NCBI GenBank assembly: GCA_002376845.1
Contig: DFOS01000007.1
Span: forward strand, 62,001-126,000
Source of the DNA: Bdellovibrionaceae bacterium UBA3535
GTDB lineage: Bacteria > Bdellovibrionota > Bdellovibrionia > Bdellovibrionales > UBA840
Direction: 5' to 3'
Length of the DNA stretch: 64,000 bases
Shown here: in pieces, positions 39,757 to 48,220 of the stretch
Layout of the letters: the number at the start of each line of letters is the position of its first letter
Numbering within the stretch: the first letter of the stretch is position 1
Position numbers and translations under genes: made by a program
Notes under the pieces: model-generated
Told to the model about the DNA's origin: nothing
The model's database searches: none
Seen by the model: the letters and a program-made list of their open reading frames with translations, nothing else

Positions 39757-40815
39757 ATGAGAAAGTTTCATAGTAACCAAATTCTAGCAATAGCACTCAT
39801 CCTCCTTGGGGCAGGTATACTTTATTTAAGTAACAAAAAGCCGCAAGCAAGGCTGAATATTGCCGAGCTCGAAAGACAAACTACAGCCAAGCAGATAGCT
39901 CAGCATAAGCTGGCGACCAGAGTCGCAAAAAAACGTAGCCCACAAAAACAAGCCAAGCCAAAGGCTAAAGCCATCCAGCCATCAGATGATATGGAAACAT
40001 TAAAAAAATTGGCACAAAAATTTGAACAAAAAAACCAAGCAAAAAAGAAAAAGAAAAAAAAGACAAAAAAGAAAAAGAAGGCAGCTAAAAACAAAGAAAA
40101 AAAACCAGTAGAAAATAAGACGGCCAATGTGTATCAGCAACTTAAGAACTACCAAGACCAAGCCATCCAAGCAGCAGCAAATGTAGCTGGCGGCGCCAAT
40201 GTGATTGGCAACAATAAAGACCAGGGCGCTGTACCATCTTACCGCACGACAAATCGCCAAACTGTAAAAAGACAGAAAATTGATTGGCTGCAAATATTGC
40301 GTGAGGAGGAACGCGGCGAAAATAAATTTTTCCAAGCTTATGATGCTGGGAAAATTAGTGAGCAAGCCTATTATGCTGCAATTGAGGAATTGCTTTTAGA
40401 TGGCGACACGCAAAGCGAGCGCAAAGCCGTGGAACTTCTAAAATGGGAAATAAGCTTTACATCTTTTCGCCGTTTGGTGGATCTTTCAAGACAAAATGAA
40501 TTGGCTGCCATTGCTTTAAATGATGTATACTTGTCGCCCAGAAGTTTGGACATTCTCCATGAGGCTATAAAAAAATATAACTACACGGATACAGCGCTAA
40601 AAGCAGCAGATTATATTGGGCAAATCGCTAAAAACTCCCAAAGATACATACGTGAATATGGATCGCAAAAAATTAATCAAGAACTCATCGCTGTAGCAAA
40701 TACCATTCGCCGCAGCCGAGTAAGAGATCCGGAACTACGACAAGCTTTTCGTAGTAGTTCAAAAATTATCCAAGAAAATATCGCGAAAAACTCTCGCTTT
40801 GCCTACGCTCAATAG
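39757..40815 (+). CDS. Membrane protein with Lys-rich linker and helical domain
   Basis: 352 residues. A membrane helix at about 9-25 (ILAIALILLGAGILYLS), a basic linker with a run of Lys (about 95-120), then a helical domain (about 170-350) with EERGENKFFQAYDAGKISEQAYYAAIEELLLDG. It looks like an inner-membrane protein with a periplasmic helical domain; the poly-Lys would bind nucleic acid, phospholipid or peptidoglycan. I do not recognise it. The RpoN site just before it suggests control with early flagellar genes. Ends 6 bp into the convergent OMP gene. Confidence 0.55.
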   Translation: MRKFHSNQILAIALILLGAGILYLSNKKPQARLNIAELERQTTAKQIAQHKLATRVAKKRSPQKQAKPKAKAIQPSDDMETLKKLAQKFEQKNQAKKKKKKKTKKKKKAAKNKEKKPVENKTANVYQQLKNYQDQAIQAAANVAGGANVIGNNKDQGAVPSYRTTNRQTVKRQKIDWLQILREEERGENKFFQAYDAGKISEQAYYAAIEELLLDGDTQSERKAVELLKWEISFTSFRRLVDLSRQNELAAIALNDVYLSPRSLDILHEAIKKYNYTDTALKAADYIGQIAKNSQRYIREYGSQKINQELIAVANTIRRSRVRDPELRQAFRSSSKIIQENIAKNSRFAYAQ

Positions 40816-41513
40816 CGAAGTCCCAATTTCGCGCTCATTACAGTGGTTTCATACTGATCAATTTGGAAAGCGATAAAATATGGAAGAAAATGGTAGCTCG
40901 CGCCTATAATAGAATGGGTTTTCTTTGTGCGGTTTACTTCTTGCTGACCGCTATCGGTGATGGCATTTGTACCCCCAACAAAGGTACCCTTTACCTCCAC
41001 CTGACCAATACCAAAATATAGTGATAATGACTCGACAGTAATCCCCGCTAAAATATCCAAGCCATAAGATTCACTTGTAAACTGATCCTTAATGTTAGAA
41101 CTATTAAAATGTCCAACCAAAGACAAACTTCCTGGAATATTCTTTGCTTTATAAAAATTCCATCTTAAGACCCCACCATATTCCGTTAAATCACTTTGCT
41201 CGCTAAAGGGAATGAAATGCAAAAACAAGTCCGTATCTTCTAATAAGCCCTTACCAATGGAGATTTTAGGGTAATCAAAGCTATCTTGCTTGGCCGTTTG
41301 GTTGCCCAAGCTAGTGAGGTTTTCCACTGGAAGTGACTCCAAAGAAAGGCCAAACTCAATGCCCGCATAGCCCCCTAAAGGATAAGGAATCGTCAGTATC
41401 TTCGAGCTTGTGCCAAGACCTAAGATCTCTACTACTTGGTCACGCTCCTGGGAGTTTAGACCGGTAGGCAAGTCAACAGCGTAAAGAAAAAATGAAATCA
41501 GTAGTAGAATCAT
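40809..41513 (-). CDS. Outer-membrane beta-barrel-like protein
   Basis: 234 residues. Short signal sequence (about 1-15), then alternating amphipathic strands ending in the aromatic residue of SAKLGLRY, which fits the C-terminal signal of outer-membrane proteins. Features such as GGVLRWNFYKAKN and SLSLYFGIGQVEVKG are beta-barrel-like. No closer match. It follows rfaE2 with a 4-bp overlap. Confidence 0.6.
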   Translation of the reverse strand: MILLLISFFLYAVDLPTGLNSQERDQVVEILGLGTSSKILTIPYPLGGYAGIEFGLSLESLPVENLTSLGNQTAKQDSFDYPKISIGKGLLEDTDLFLHFIPFSEQSDLTEYGGVLRWNFYKAKNIPGSLSLVGHFNSSNIKDQFTSESYGLDILAGITVESLSLYFGIGQVEVKGTFVGGTNAITDSGQQEVNRTKKTHSIIGASYHFLPYFIAFQIDQYETTVMSAKLGLRY

Positions 41514-41977
41514 AGCTGCTTTATTTTATTTAAAATTGAAGAGGTGGATTTACCGTCAACAAAACTCAGCGTTTTCACTTCTCCACCAGAAGACAAAACG
41601 TGATCTGCACCAACTATTTTTTCTACCGGCCAGTCCCCACCTTTTACTAATATATTTGGAGAAATTTTGCTGATAAGTTTTTCAGGAGTATCTTGCTCAA
41701 AAATGGTTACATAGTCTACGGACCGCAACTCTGATAAAATACTGGCTCGGTCCATTTCGTTTTGGACAGGGCGCTCCTTACCCTTAAGTTTCTTCACGCT
41801 AGAATCGGAATTCAGGCCAACAACTAAAATATCTCCAAGAGATTTGGCTTCTTTTAAATAAGTCACATGACCGATATGAAGTAGATCAAAACAGCCATTG
41901 GTAAATACAATTTTCTGACCGTTGTGTTTAGAATCTAATTTTTCCTTGAGATCGTCCCACGAAAGAACTATTCCCAC
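41510..41977 (-). CDS. rfaE2: D-glycero-beta-D-manno-heptose-1-P adenylyltransferase
   Basis: 155 residues, the adenylyltransferase half of HldE as a stand-alone protein. Motifs: VFTNGCFDLLHIGHVTYL (with the HIGH box), VGLNSDSSVKKLKGKERPV and ILVKGGDWPVEKIVGAD. It activates heptose for LPS core, consistent with a Gram-negative envelope. It overlaps the RDD gene end by 10 bp. Confidence 0.93.
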   Translation of the reverse strand: MGIVLSWDDLKEKLDSKHNGQKIVFTNGCFDLLHIGHVTYLKEAKSLGDILVVGLNSDSSVKKLKGKERPVQNEMDRASILSELRSVDYVTIFEQDTPEKLISKISPNILVKGGDWPVEKIVGADHVLSSGGEVKTLSFVDGKSTSSILNKIKQL

Positions 41978-42852
41978 CGCATTTCCTTTTTTTGCAGCTC
42001 AAGACCTGTAGCTTTACCGACCAGATCTTTTTTTGCAATTTTAGATATCAATGGCAGTAAAATCACTCCACTAACTAAGGTTAAAAGGAAACGAAAAGTG
42101 ATTTTAGCTGGATAAGACCACATGATGGATTGCTCTTGTGTACCACATTGTTGATCCATGGCCCATTCCCCTAAAGTACGTAAAAAGAAAACGCGGGAAA
42201 TAAGCAGGTAAAACAAATTCACAAAAACATACAGAAGCGCAAAGCTTACAAGAGTTTGCATACTAACTGCTGGATGAATCATGACATTCACAACATCTAC
42301 TTCTGTTATGAAAAGAAGTGCGGCTAAAAAGATATTGGTCAAACCCACTATGGTAAGTAGGTCAATAAACATGGCGGAAAAAGAGGTGGTCGATGGCACA
42401 AGTCTTTCCACTAATTTTTTCTCAATTTCTACTTTTTCTTCGGTCTTCTCGATGAGAGGCTTCATCTCTGGTACCAGATCAATTTTGCGGTCAAAAACTG
42501 TGGGATCAATTTTTAGATCGTCCTTTTTGGCCAGAACCTCTTCACTATTCATTTCGTAATTTGGTTGCAAGTCATTGCGAGGAAGCCCTGTATTGATTTT
42601 TACCTCTGGCTTTTTGGGCGTGTCTAGAAAATCACTCTCGATGGAGGGAAAATTATCCACTAAGTTCTTCACCTCATCCATGGCTTCATTTCTTGGGAGT
42701 TTTTCTAGATCTGCAGAATCCGACAAAACTTTTTTGTTTTTAAAAAGTGTTTTATCCGCCTTTTTACGGTCCTCTTGCAAATTCACGGTCTTTTTGTGAA
42801 ACCCTAAGCCTTCCGTAAGCGGCCTGAATTCGAATTCATCCTTTCTATCCAA
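41968..42852 (-). CDS. RDD-family membrane protein with acidic N-terminus
   Basis: 294 residues from TTG 42852, chosen because AGGGAGG lies 5 nt upstream; nine further codons (to an ATG at 42879) would overlap rsmE. The N-terminal 155 residues are charged and low in complexity (PKK/EEK-rich). The C-terminal part has three to four membrane helices with the RDD pattern (SAMFIDLLTIVGLTNIF, ..FFLRTLGEWAMDQQCG.., ITFRFLLTLVSGVILLP). Function of RDD proteins is mostly unknown; perhaps ion or solute handling. Confidence 0.75.
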   Translation of the reverse strand: MDRKDEFEFRPLTEGLGFHKKTVNLQEDRKKADKTLFKNKKVLSDSADLEKLPRNEAMDEVKNLVDNFPSIESDFLDTPKKPEVKINTGLPRNDLQPNYEMNSEEVLAKKDDLKIDPTVFDRKIDLVPEMKPLIEKTEEKVEIEKKLVERLVPSTTSFSAMFIDLLTIVGLTNIFLAALLFITEVDVVNVMIHPAVSMQTLVSFALLYVFVNLFYLLISRVFFLRTLGEWAMDQQCGTQEQSIMWSYPAKITFRFLLTLVSGVILLPLISKIAKKDLVGKATGLELQKKEMRWE

Positions 42853-42862
42853 TGGATCCTCC

Positions 42863-43609
42863 CTACAGCCTGAACTCATACTTTAAGCTGCTAAGCAAGG
42901 CAACGCAAGCCGTTTCCACCCTTAAAACCTGCCCCCCCATGCTCATAGCTTGCAGTCCAACCTGCTGAAATGCTTGGATTTCTTTTGCTGAATAGCCGCC
43001 CTCACTGCCAACAAATAGGTAGATATCCTGTGGCTGCTGTTTTTTTAGATCGTCCAGTGCTTCTTGCCAAGAAATCGCGCTCTCCCCCTCATAAGCAAAT
43101 AGACCCGCAACGGGACCATTTCGGTTAAAACTTTCTAGGAACTGCGCCAAGCTTTGCGGCACCGCTATGGACATGACCTCGCCCCGTCCCGATTGCTGGC
43201 AGGCAGAAAGCACAATCTTTTGCCAGCGATCTTGTTTTTGCATGCCTGGGTGATCCAAGGTTTTAAAATGACTAAAATCGCTCACCACGGGAATTACTTC
43301 TTTTACTCCTAACTCCACGGCTTTTTCTATGACACTGGAGAAAACGGCTGGTTTTGGAAAAGAAAGCACCAAATGAATGTAGGGCGCTTTGATGGGTGGT
43401 ATTTCTCGTTCTTCAATGATTTTTAACTTGGCGGATTTTTTTTTATGCTCACAAACCTCCACCAAATAAGCTTTGCCATCACCAAATAGAATTTCAAAGT
43501 GATCTCCCTGACTTCGCCGACAAACATGCATGATATGATGAAAGACATCCCCGGAAATGGTAATAAGATCGCCTTCCAATTCATATTTTTCTAAAAAATA
43601 ACGACGCAT
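42863..43609 (-). CDS. rsmE: 16S rRNA m3U1498 methyltransferase
   Basis: 248 residues from the ATG at 43609 (MRRYFLEKYEL), which overlaps the prmA stop (TGATG) and has GAGG 6 nt upstream. SPOUT methyltransferase motifs: VFHHIMHVCRRSQGD in the N-terminal PUA-like part, VLSFPKPAVFSSVIEKAVELGV, and the knot LFVGSEGGYSAKEI, followed by LRVETACVALLSSLKY. It methylates U1498. Coupled to prmA, a very common pairing. Confidence 0.95.
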   Translation of the reverse strand: MRRYFLEKYELEGDLITISGDVFHHIMHVCRRSQGDHFEILFGDGKAYLVEVCEHKKKSAKLKIIEEREIPPIKAPYIHLVLSFPKPAVFSSVIEKAVELGVKEVIPVVSDFSHFKTLDHPGMQKQDRWQKIVLSACQQSGRGEVMSIAVPQSLAQFLESFNRNGPVAGLFAYEGESAISWQEALDDLKKQQPQDIYLFVGSEGGYSAKEIQAFQQVGLQAMSMGGQVLRVETACVALLSSLKYEFRL

Positions 43610-44487
43610 CAATACCTCTTTAATACATAAGCAAGCCACTCATCTTGCTGGCGGCAGTCTAAAACTTGGAAGTCCTTTTGTATGAATTTAGTTTCAAAAA
43701 TCTCTTTTCTTTCTTGCAAAATTCCTGACAACAAAAAGTAGGAACCACTTTTTGTGTTTCGCATAAAATCCTCTCTTAGCTGCAATAAAACCCCATCAAT
43801 GATATTTGCCACCAACAAGTCATAAGTTTCATCCAGTTCACTCACCTGTTTATCTAAAATATTTACCGATGCAGAATGGTTCTTTTCTACATTTTCCTTA
43901 GCGCAAGCACGTGCATCCTCATCAATCTCCGTAGCATCAATCTTTTTTAATCCTAAGCGTCCGGCATAAATACTCAAAATCCCCGTTCCGCAGCCCACAT
44001 CCAGTATGCTTCCAAATCGCTGAGCGCCTATATAGTCAAAAAGCAGGGCTGCACAAAGCTGGGTGGTTGCATGGGTGCCCGTGCCAAAAGCCAAGCCAGG
44101 ATCGATATAGATACAATCCTTTACGCCTTCGGGCTTTGTGAGCCAAGAGGGAACCACCCAAGTATCTCCTGCCAATAAAAATGCTTGAAAGCCTTTTTTC
44201 CATTCTTGCAGCCAATCTTGATTTTGGGCCTCCAGCATTTCGCATTCCACTTCTGGAAAATGGCTTTTTAAATTTTCTAATAAATCTTTTGCCGGCAAGC
44301 TTTCAAAATAAACCTCAAGATCAATATGATCTTTTTCTAAAAAACGTGGCTCATAGTGGTCGGGGTTTTGAGAAAAATCGAGCTTTTCACTTATACCTGA
44401 AGCCCCCCACTCAAATATCTGTGCGGCAAAAATATCTTCTTTTTCTTTAGGGAGGTTTTTAACAAGAATTTGATAGTAGCTCTGCAT
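43609..44487 (-). CDS. prmA: Ribosomal protein L11 methyltransferase
   Basis: 292 residues. Substrate-recognition N-domain, then the catalytic domain with IDPGLAFGTGTHATTQLC, the SAM loop ILDVGCGTGILSIYAG, and LLVANIIDGVL (NxxL-type). It trimethylates L11. AAGGA is 8 nt before the ATG. Its last base pairs overlap rsmE. Confidence 0.95.
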   Translation of the reverse strand: MQSYYQILVKNLPKEKEDIFAAQIFEWGASGISEKLDFSQNPDHYEPRFLEKDHIDLEVYFESLPAKDLLENLKSHFPEVECEMLEAQNQDWLQEWKKGFQAFLLAGDTWVVPSWLTKPEGVKDCIYIDPGLAFGTGTHATTQLCAALLFDYIGAQRFGSILDVGCGTGILSIYAGRLGLKKIDATEIDEDARACAKENVEKNHSASVNILDKQVSELDETYDLLVANIIDGVLLQLREDFMRNTKSGSYFLLSGILQERKEIFETKFIQKDFQVLDCRQQDEWLAYVLKRY

Positions 44488-44525
44488 AGTAGTTCCTTAC
44501 AGAGCTAGCTATTGAGAGTAAAGAC

Positions 44526-45053
44526 TTAGTTGGCCTTTGGGATTTCACCAGAAATTTTTACATCTGGCTGCTCTGCCTTTTTCGATACGCTAGCCTTTAC
44601 TTCCACTTTTGCCTTCGGTTTTACTTGAGCTGCCACTTTTTTTGTTGTGACCGCTTTTTTCTCGGCTGTTTTTTTCGTTGCGGAAGAAGGCATACGAGCC
44701 GAACTTAAAGGAATTCGATCGCCAATCATTACCGTGTGAAACTCTAAAACGAGATTCTTTTTCATCTCCTTAAGCCTTGCAACAGAAAAGGTTCTTTGTA
44801 CGTGGATCAACTCTAAAACCGCCACGTCTACAACCAAGTCTTCTTCAACCTTACTTAGATTCGTATCTTTGAAGGGCATATTGCGCTTAACTGTAACTAG
44901 CATGCCTTTTTTCAAGCCATCGCTGGCACCAGCACTAATATAATAATCGTGATAGATTTTTTCACCCTCAGACATGGGCAGAGTTTTGCGAACTTCAAAG
45001 ACGCTCGCCTCTTGTCCCCAAAAAAGAGATTGGAATAATAAAATAAAAAACAT
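44526..45053 (-). CDS. Secreted protein with Lys/Ala-rich tail
   Basis: 175 residues. A signal peptide (MFFILLFQSLFWGQEA, cut after about 16) leads to a small beta domain (about 25-110: YYISAGASDGLKKGMLVTVKRN resembles the C-terminal domain of the flagellar protein FlgT), then a Lys/Ala-rich tail (about 120-175). It is preceded by a good sigma28 promoter, so it belongs to the flagellar or attack-phase regulon. Role unknown; peptidoglycan or flagellar-base binding is possible. Confidence 0.6.
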   Translation of the reverse strand: MFFILLFQSLFWGQEASVFEVRKTLPMSEGEKIYHDYYISAGASDGLKKGMLVTVKRNMPFKDTNLSKVEEDLVVDVAVLELIHVQRTFSVARLKEMKKNLVLEFHTVMIGDRIPLSSARMPSSATKKTAEKKAVTTKKVAAQVKPKAKVEVKASVSKKAEQPDVKISGEIPKAN

Positions 45054-45120
45054 TACGACACCCCATCCGTGTGATTTACCTTCCTAGTGTCGCTAACAAA
45101 CCATCCTTGGTTCATATACC

Positions 45121-45147
45121 TATTCGGCGTTTCAATTGAAGACTTTA
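45121..45147 (-). promoter_or_regulatory. Sigma28 promoter of the Lys/Ala-rich secreted protein
   Basis: -35 box TAAAGTCT (7 of 8), 11-nt spacer TCAATTGAAAC, -10 box GCCGAATA (6 of 8). TAAAACTAGACGG lies upstream at 45158-45170, its CTAGAC being 16 bp from the -35 box, compared with 17 bp at two other sites. Confidence 0.75.
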
Positions 45148-45184
45148 TGGATTGTCTTAAAACTAGACGGGGCTAGACGAAAGT

Positions 45185-45568
45185 TTATTTGCAAAAGGGC
45201 TGCAGCAATTTGAGCGCATATTTGTAATGGGTCGGACCATCTTTCGAAGCTAGACCGCGGGGGTAGAATTTAGCTTTTAGGTTGGAGCGGATGCTAGAGC
45301 AGTTCTTTCTCATCAACTGATTCTTATCAAATTCCATTAAAGTAAGTTTTAGCCCTTCATATTCTACCAAATCCACTACTGACTTGAATGTTTTCTGTAT
45401 GCTATCAAGCTCCGCCTTATATTGAGAAATAACGGACCACTTCTCTTCGTAGGTTTTTAGTTTTTTCAATTGCTGATAGGTGTTTTTAGTCAAACTCTCT
45501 ACTTCTTGAGGTAAGGCCATTGCAAAACTAGGTAGTAAAAGTATCATCATTATAAATCGGGCGAACAT
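45185..45568 (-). CDS. Small secreted Cys-containing protein
   Basis: 127 residues. The signal peptide ends after about 19 (FAMA-LP). The mature protein is helical, basic and has two or three Cys (MRKNCSSIRS and FCK at the end). GGAGG precedes the ATG by 8 nt, within the end of the 784-aa gene, which it overlaps by 19 bp. It is very likely co-translated with it and may act on or with it. Confidence 0.6.
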   Translation of the reverse strand: MFARFIMMILLLPSFAMALPQEVESLTKNTYQQLKKLKTYEEKWSVISQYKAELDSIQKTFKSVVDLVEYEGLKLTLMEFDKNQLMRKNCSSIRSNLKAKFYPRGLASKDGPTHYKYALKLLQPFCK

Positions 45569-47904
45569 TTAGGAACCTCCATTTTATCAGTATCTTGGAT
45601 TTTATGTGCGTCTTGGATTACCTTAAAGTAGTAATTATCACTTGGCTTTGTTTTTGAGTAATAAAGATCTTGTAGCTTCCAAAAGCCTTTTGACGATATA
45701 CTACGGCCAGCTTTGATGTCTCGTAAGTCCTTACTAGTAATCTGAAAGTCTCTAGGCTGTGTTGCGCGTCCTTCACGATTAACAACAGCGTCGATATTAA
45801 AATCTAAAATATTTTTTACTTTACCATTTTGTTTTTTTAGTTTCGCTCGAATCATTTGATGGGAATCGGATTCGGTTTGTGAAGCTAATTCAAAACCGCA
45901 AAGAAGAGCACTTAACGTACCTTCCCCCTGATTGTACGCAATAGAAGCCAAACGATTAAGTAGCTTTTTGTCATCTACTACTCCATCATTGTTCTTATCA
46001 AACCCATTAAACGGTACTCGTACATTTTTACCCTCTCTCAGGCAAAGTGGTCCTTCAACAAGTGCTGTATTGGCAGCTTTACGTTTATTACGAAAAGCGG
46101 CTGCGGCTAGATACATGGCATGTCTTGGATCTTCTGTGATGCCGGAGGCACAATAACTTTTTCCATCTAAATGAGGCCTTGTCTTTTTATAATACTTATC
46201 AAAATCGGATTCACACTTTTGGCAGGCATCATCAGAACAGCCACTAAAGGAAGATCGACTCAAAACTCTTTCTATTGAGCCGTCTTTATCAAAATCTACT
46301 ACAGGTCCACTTGTATTATATAAAGTCTGACCAATTGCAACGCTTGGATCCCCCGTATTCAACGCATTGGCTTGAAATCGTGATTCATGGCCCAGTAAGC
46401 TTAAGAAAAACATTTTATCTTGCTCGTTATTAAAGAAACAGCTGGTCGCATCCTGAAAGCCTGAATAAACCGCTTCAAAATAGTCGGAGTTTAAACAATA
46501 TTTATTGTCCCTTGATTTTTGATTACCAGGACATTTTACGAAGTTTTTAACGTCGTCAGCCTTTAACATATAAGCCATAATACATCTTGCATGTGTGAGC
46601 TCATCTGTACTTAAGCCATCCCAGCCTGCTTGTTTTTCTAAATTTTCATTCTTCTTGAATTCACTGCCCGGCCGGCACTTATTATCACATGCTACACCAA
46701 TCGCTTCACACAGATTCGCAACCGGTGGACTCACCTCATCACATTCATGACCGATACATGTATCACCTTCTGTTTCCTCATTCGGTGGAATACAGCGAAA
46801 ACCATCATCTAAAGTTTCTATCCCATATTCTGAACCACAATCACATTGGTTGGGTATTTTCGTAGAAGTTGCACCCTCAGGACATGGAAGACATACAGTA
46901 TTTAAATGAGCACCTTTTCCAGCACTTCCCACTCCATTATAGCCGTGCGTCGGCTTACATATACATTTTCCATTTTCATCAGGTATCATATTGGGCTTAC
47001 TACATGGATTTTTTTCAGGCGCTGGAGTCTCTGGCCTGGGCGCCAAAATAGCATCAGGTCGATTGGGGTCCAGCTCTAATTCTGGAACGGCATCTTCAAT
47101 CACAGGCCTCACCCTTGTGCCCTTATCTTCACAGCGCCCGCTGTTGTCTGAGCCACTGACCCAAACCTGATCATCTGGACAAACCTTCCCACATACTAAA
47201 CGCTTTAAATCATCATTAAACTCACACAAGGGTTTACAATCCTCACCTGTGGTTTCTACGGTAATCCTACAACCAGGCGCGCCACTCTTAAGTTTTATAT
47301 CTGTGGTTCGTTTCGCCACATCCAACTCGGATCGATCGGTACCTACTACCAAGTCTTCACACTTACCGCTTGCGGGCTTCGGATAATCTTTTGACATCGG
47401 CTCGCACTTCTCTACTTCCGGCGCTGGAAGTTCCGGCGGCGGTGCCGGCGTAGTCACCCCAGCTTCCACTGCTGGAGCCTGTGGACGACGCGTGCGAACC
47501 CTACCACTACTACTAATTCCACTTGTGCGGCTGCGATAGCCAAGGGCCCGCGTGTGCGGTCCAAATTGTACTTTTGGATTGTTCAGATGATGGCTGCTAG
47601 CAAAGGTGCCCGTAAACAGATTGTAACGCCCACTGTAGGGAACGCGCCAGCCAGACATCATCATTCCCCCTGGCATCATATAAGGATTTTGCATATAGTT
47701 GAGATACTGCAGATTAAAATTCATTTGCGGACGCAAGTAGCCATAGGTCCTTGGATAAGCTTGTGGAAAAGCTTGCGGGTAGTAGCCGCCACCAAAATAC
47801 CCCCCGCCCGTATAAATATTCGGGAAAGAAAGGGAATTGGCCTCTGGTGAGATCACAAGAAACAATCCCGCTAAAAATAAGAAAAGCGCTTTTCGTGTCT
47901 TCAT
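45550..47904 (-). CDS. Large secreted Cys-rich protein with lytic-transglycosylase-like domain
   Basis: 784 residues. The signal peptide spans about 1-24. A Gly/Tyr/Pro-rich region (about 30-60) is followed by a Cys-rich part (about 160-440) with EGF-like spacings (CPDDQVW..C, CICKPTHGYNG..). The C-terminal 300 residues contain LSLLGHESRFQANALNTGD, like the catalytic Glu of an SLT fold, and LASIAYNQGEGTL, like the AYNxGxG motif. Two Asp-rich loops (DFDKDGS and DKNNDGVVDD) look like EF-hand calcium sites. I infer a secreted muralytic enzyme. A sigma28-type promoter drives it. A 127-aa secreted gene overlaps its end. Confidence 0.6.
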   Translation of the reverse strand: MKTRKALFLFLAGLFLVISPEANSLSFPNIYTGGGYFGGGYYPQAFPQAYPRTYGYLRPQMNFNLQYLNYMQNPYMMPGGMMMSGWRVPYSGRYNLFTGTFASSHHLNNPKVQFGPHTRALGYRSRTSGISSSGRVRTRRPQAPAVEAGVTTPAPPPELPAPEVEKCEPMSKDYPKPASGKCEDLVVGTDRSELDVAKRTTDIKLKSGAPGCRITVETTGEDCKPLCEFNDDLKRLVCGKVCPDDQVWVSGSDNSGRCEDKGTRVRPVIEDAVPELELDPNRPDAILAPRPETPAPEKNPCSKPNMIPDENGKCICKPTHGYNGVGSAGKGAHLNTVCLPCPEGATSTKIPNQCDCGSEYGIETLDDGFRCIPPNEETEGDTCIGHECDEVSPPVANLCEAIGVACDNKCRPGSEFKKNENLEKQAGWDGLSTDELTHARCIMAYMLKADDVKNFVKCPGNQKSRDNKYCLNSDYFEAVYSGFQDATSCFFNNEQDKMFFLSLLGHESRFQANALNTGDPSVAIGQTLYNTSGPVVDFDKDGSIERVLSRSSFSGCSDDACQKCESDFDKYYKKTRPHLDGKSYCASGITEDPRHAMYLAAAAFRNKRKAANTALVEGPLCLREGKNVRVPFNGFDKNNDGVVDDKKLLNRLASIAYNQGEGTLSALLCGFELASQTESDSHQMIRAKLKKQNGKVKNILDFNIDAVVNREGRATQPRDFQITSKDLRDIKAGRSISSKGFWKLQDLYYSKTKPSDNYYFKVIQDAHKIQDTDKMEVPKCSPDL

Positions 47905-47914
47905 CTTCAGTTTT

Positions 47915-47942
47915 CTATCGGCCGAAGATGATGGAATCCTTA
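47915..47942 (-). promoter_or_regulatory. Sigma28 promoter of the Cys-rich SLT-like protein
   Basis: -35 box TAAGGATT (6 of 8), 12-nt spacer, -10 box GCCGATAG (7 of 8), ending 10 nt before the ATG. The leader therefore is extremely short or absent. Confidence 0.65.
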
Positions 47943-47952
47943 TGCTTTCCCA

Positions 47953-47965
47953 GTGAAACTAGACC
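47953..47965 (-). promoter_or_regulatory. Upstream element identical to that of flagellin 1
   Basis: GTGAAACTAGACC, the same 13-mer as at 34546-34558, in the same orientation and 10 bp from the sigma28 -35 box in both cases. Confidence 0.6.
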
Positions 47966-48058
47966 TTGGTAGAGACAAGACCAGACCACCCCTCGAGTTT
48001 AGCAGCTGAGCTGCTTATTACCCACTACAAGAAAGTCTCATAAGTAGCCAACCACATT

Positions 48059-48160
48059 TTACAAATACCAATCAAAGAAGAGAAAAAAACAAAGTAGCAA
48101 CTTAAGTATTTGCAAAAGCAGCCGAACAATATTCAAAATTATTACAGTTTTATTGTTCAT
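48059..48160 (-). CDS. 33-aa membrane micropeptide downstream of fliW
   Basis: ATG at 48160, with GGAGG 5 nt upstream, opens a 33-codon frame ending in TAA. The product begins MNNKTVIILNIVRLLLQILK and continues with LLLCFFLFFDWYL, a single hydrophobic helix with a charged N-terminus. The Shine-Dalgarno can pair with CCTCC 9 nt upstream and so may be hidden. An RpoN-like site lies 61 nt before the ATG. It lies 137 nt behind fliW. The strong start, transmembrane composition and promoter argue for a real gene, but there is no homologue known to me. Confidence 0.55.
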   Translation of the reverse strand: MNNKTVIILNIVRLLLQILKLLLCFFLFFDWYL

Positions 48161-48182
48161 GGTTACCTCCTTTTCTTTAGGA
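48161..48182 (-). promoter_or_regulatory. Hairpin sequestering the micropeptide Shine-Dalgarno
   Basis: On the mRNA strand CCTCC-TAAAGAAAA-GGAGG forms a 5-bp stem with a 9-nt loop in which the 3' arm is the Shine-Dalgarno. Opening by a regulator, or by an RNA, would allow translation. Confidence 0.4.
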
Positions 48183-48220
48183 GGGGACTATATCGGCTGG
48201 CCTTGCCAGGCTTTCTTTTT

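Noticed and set aside
40030..40110. A-rich run as a simple repeat or mobile element trace
   Set aside because: It is in frame and codes for the Lys-rich linker of the membrane protein.
39900..40365. Minus-strand open frames opposite the Lys-rich protein
   Set aside because: Phe-rich runs simply reflect the AAA/AAG Lys codons on the other strand.
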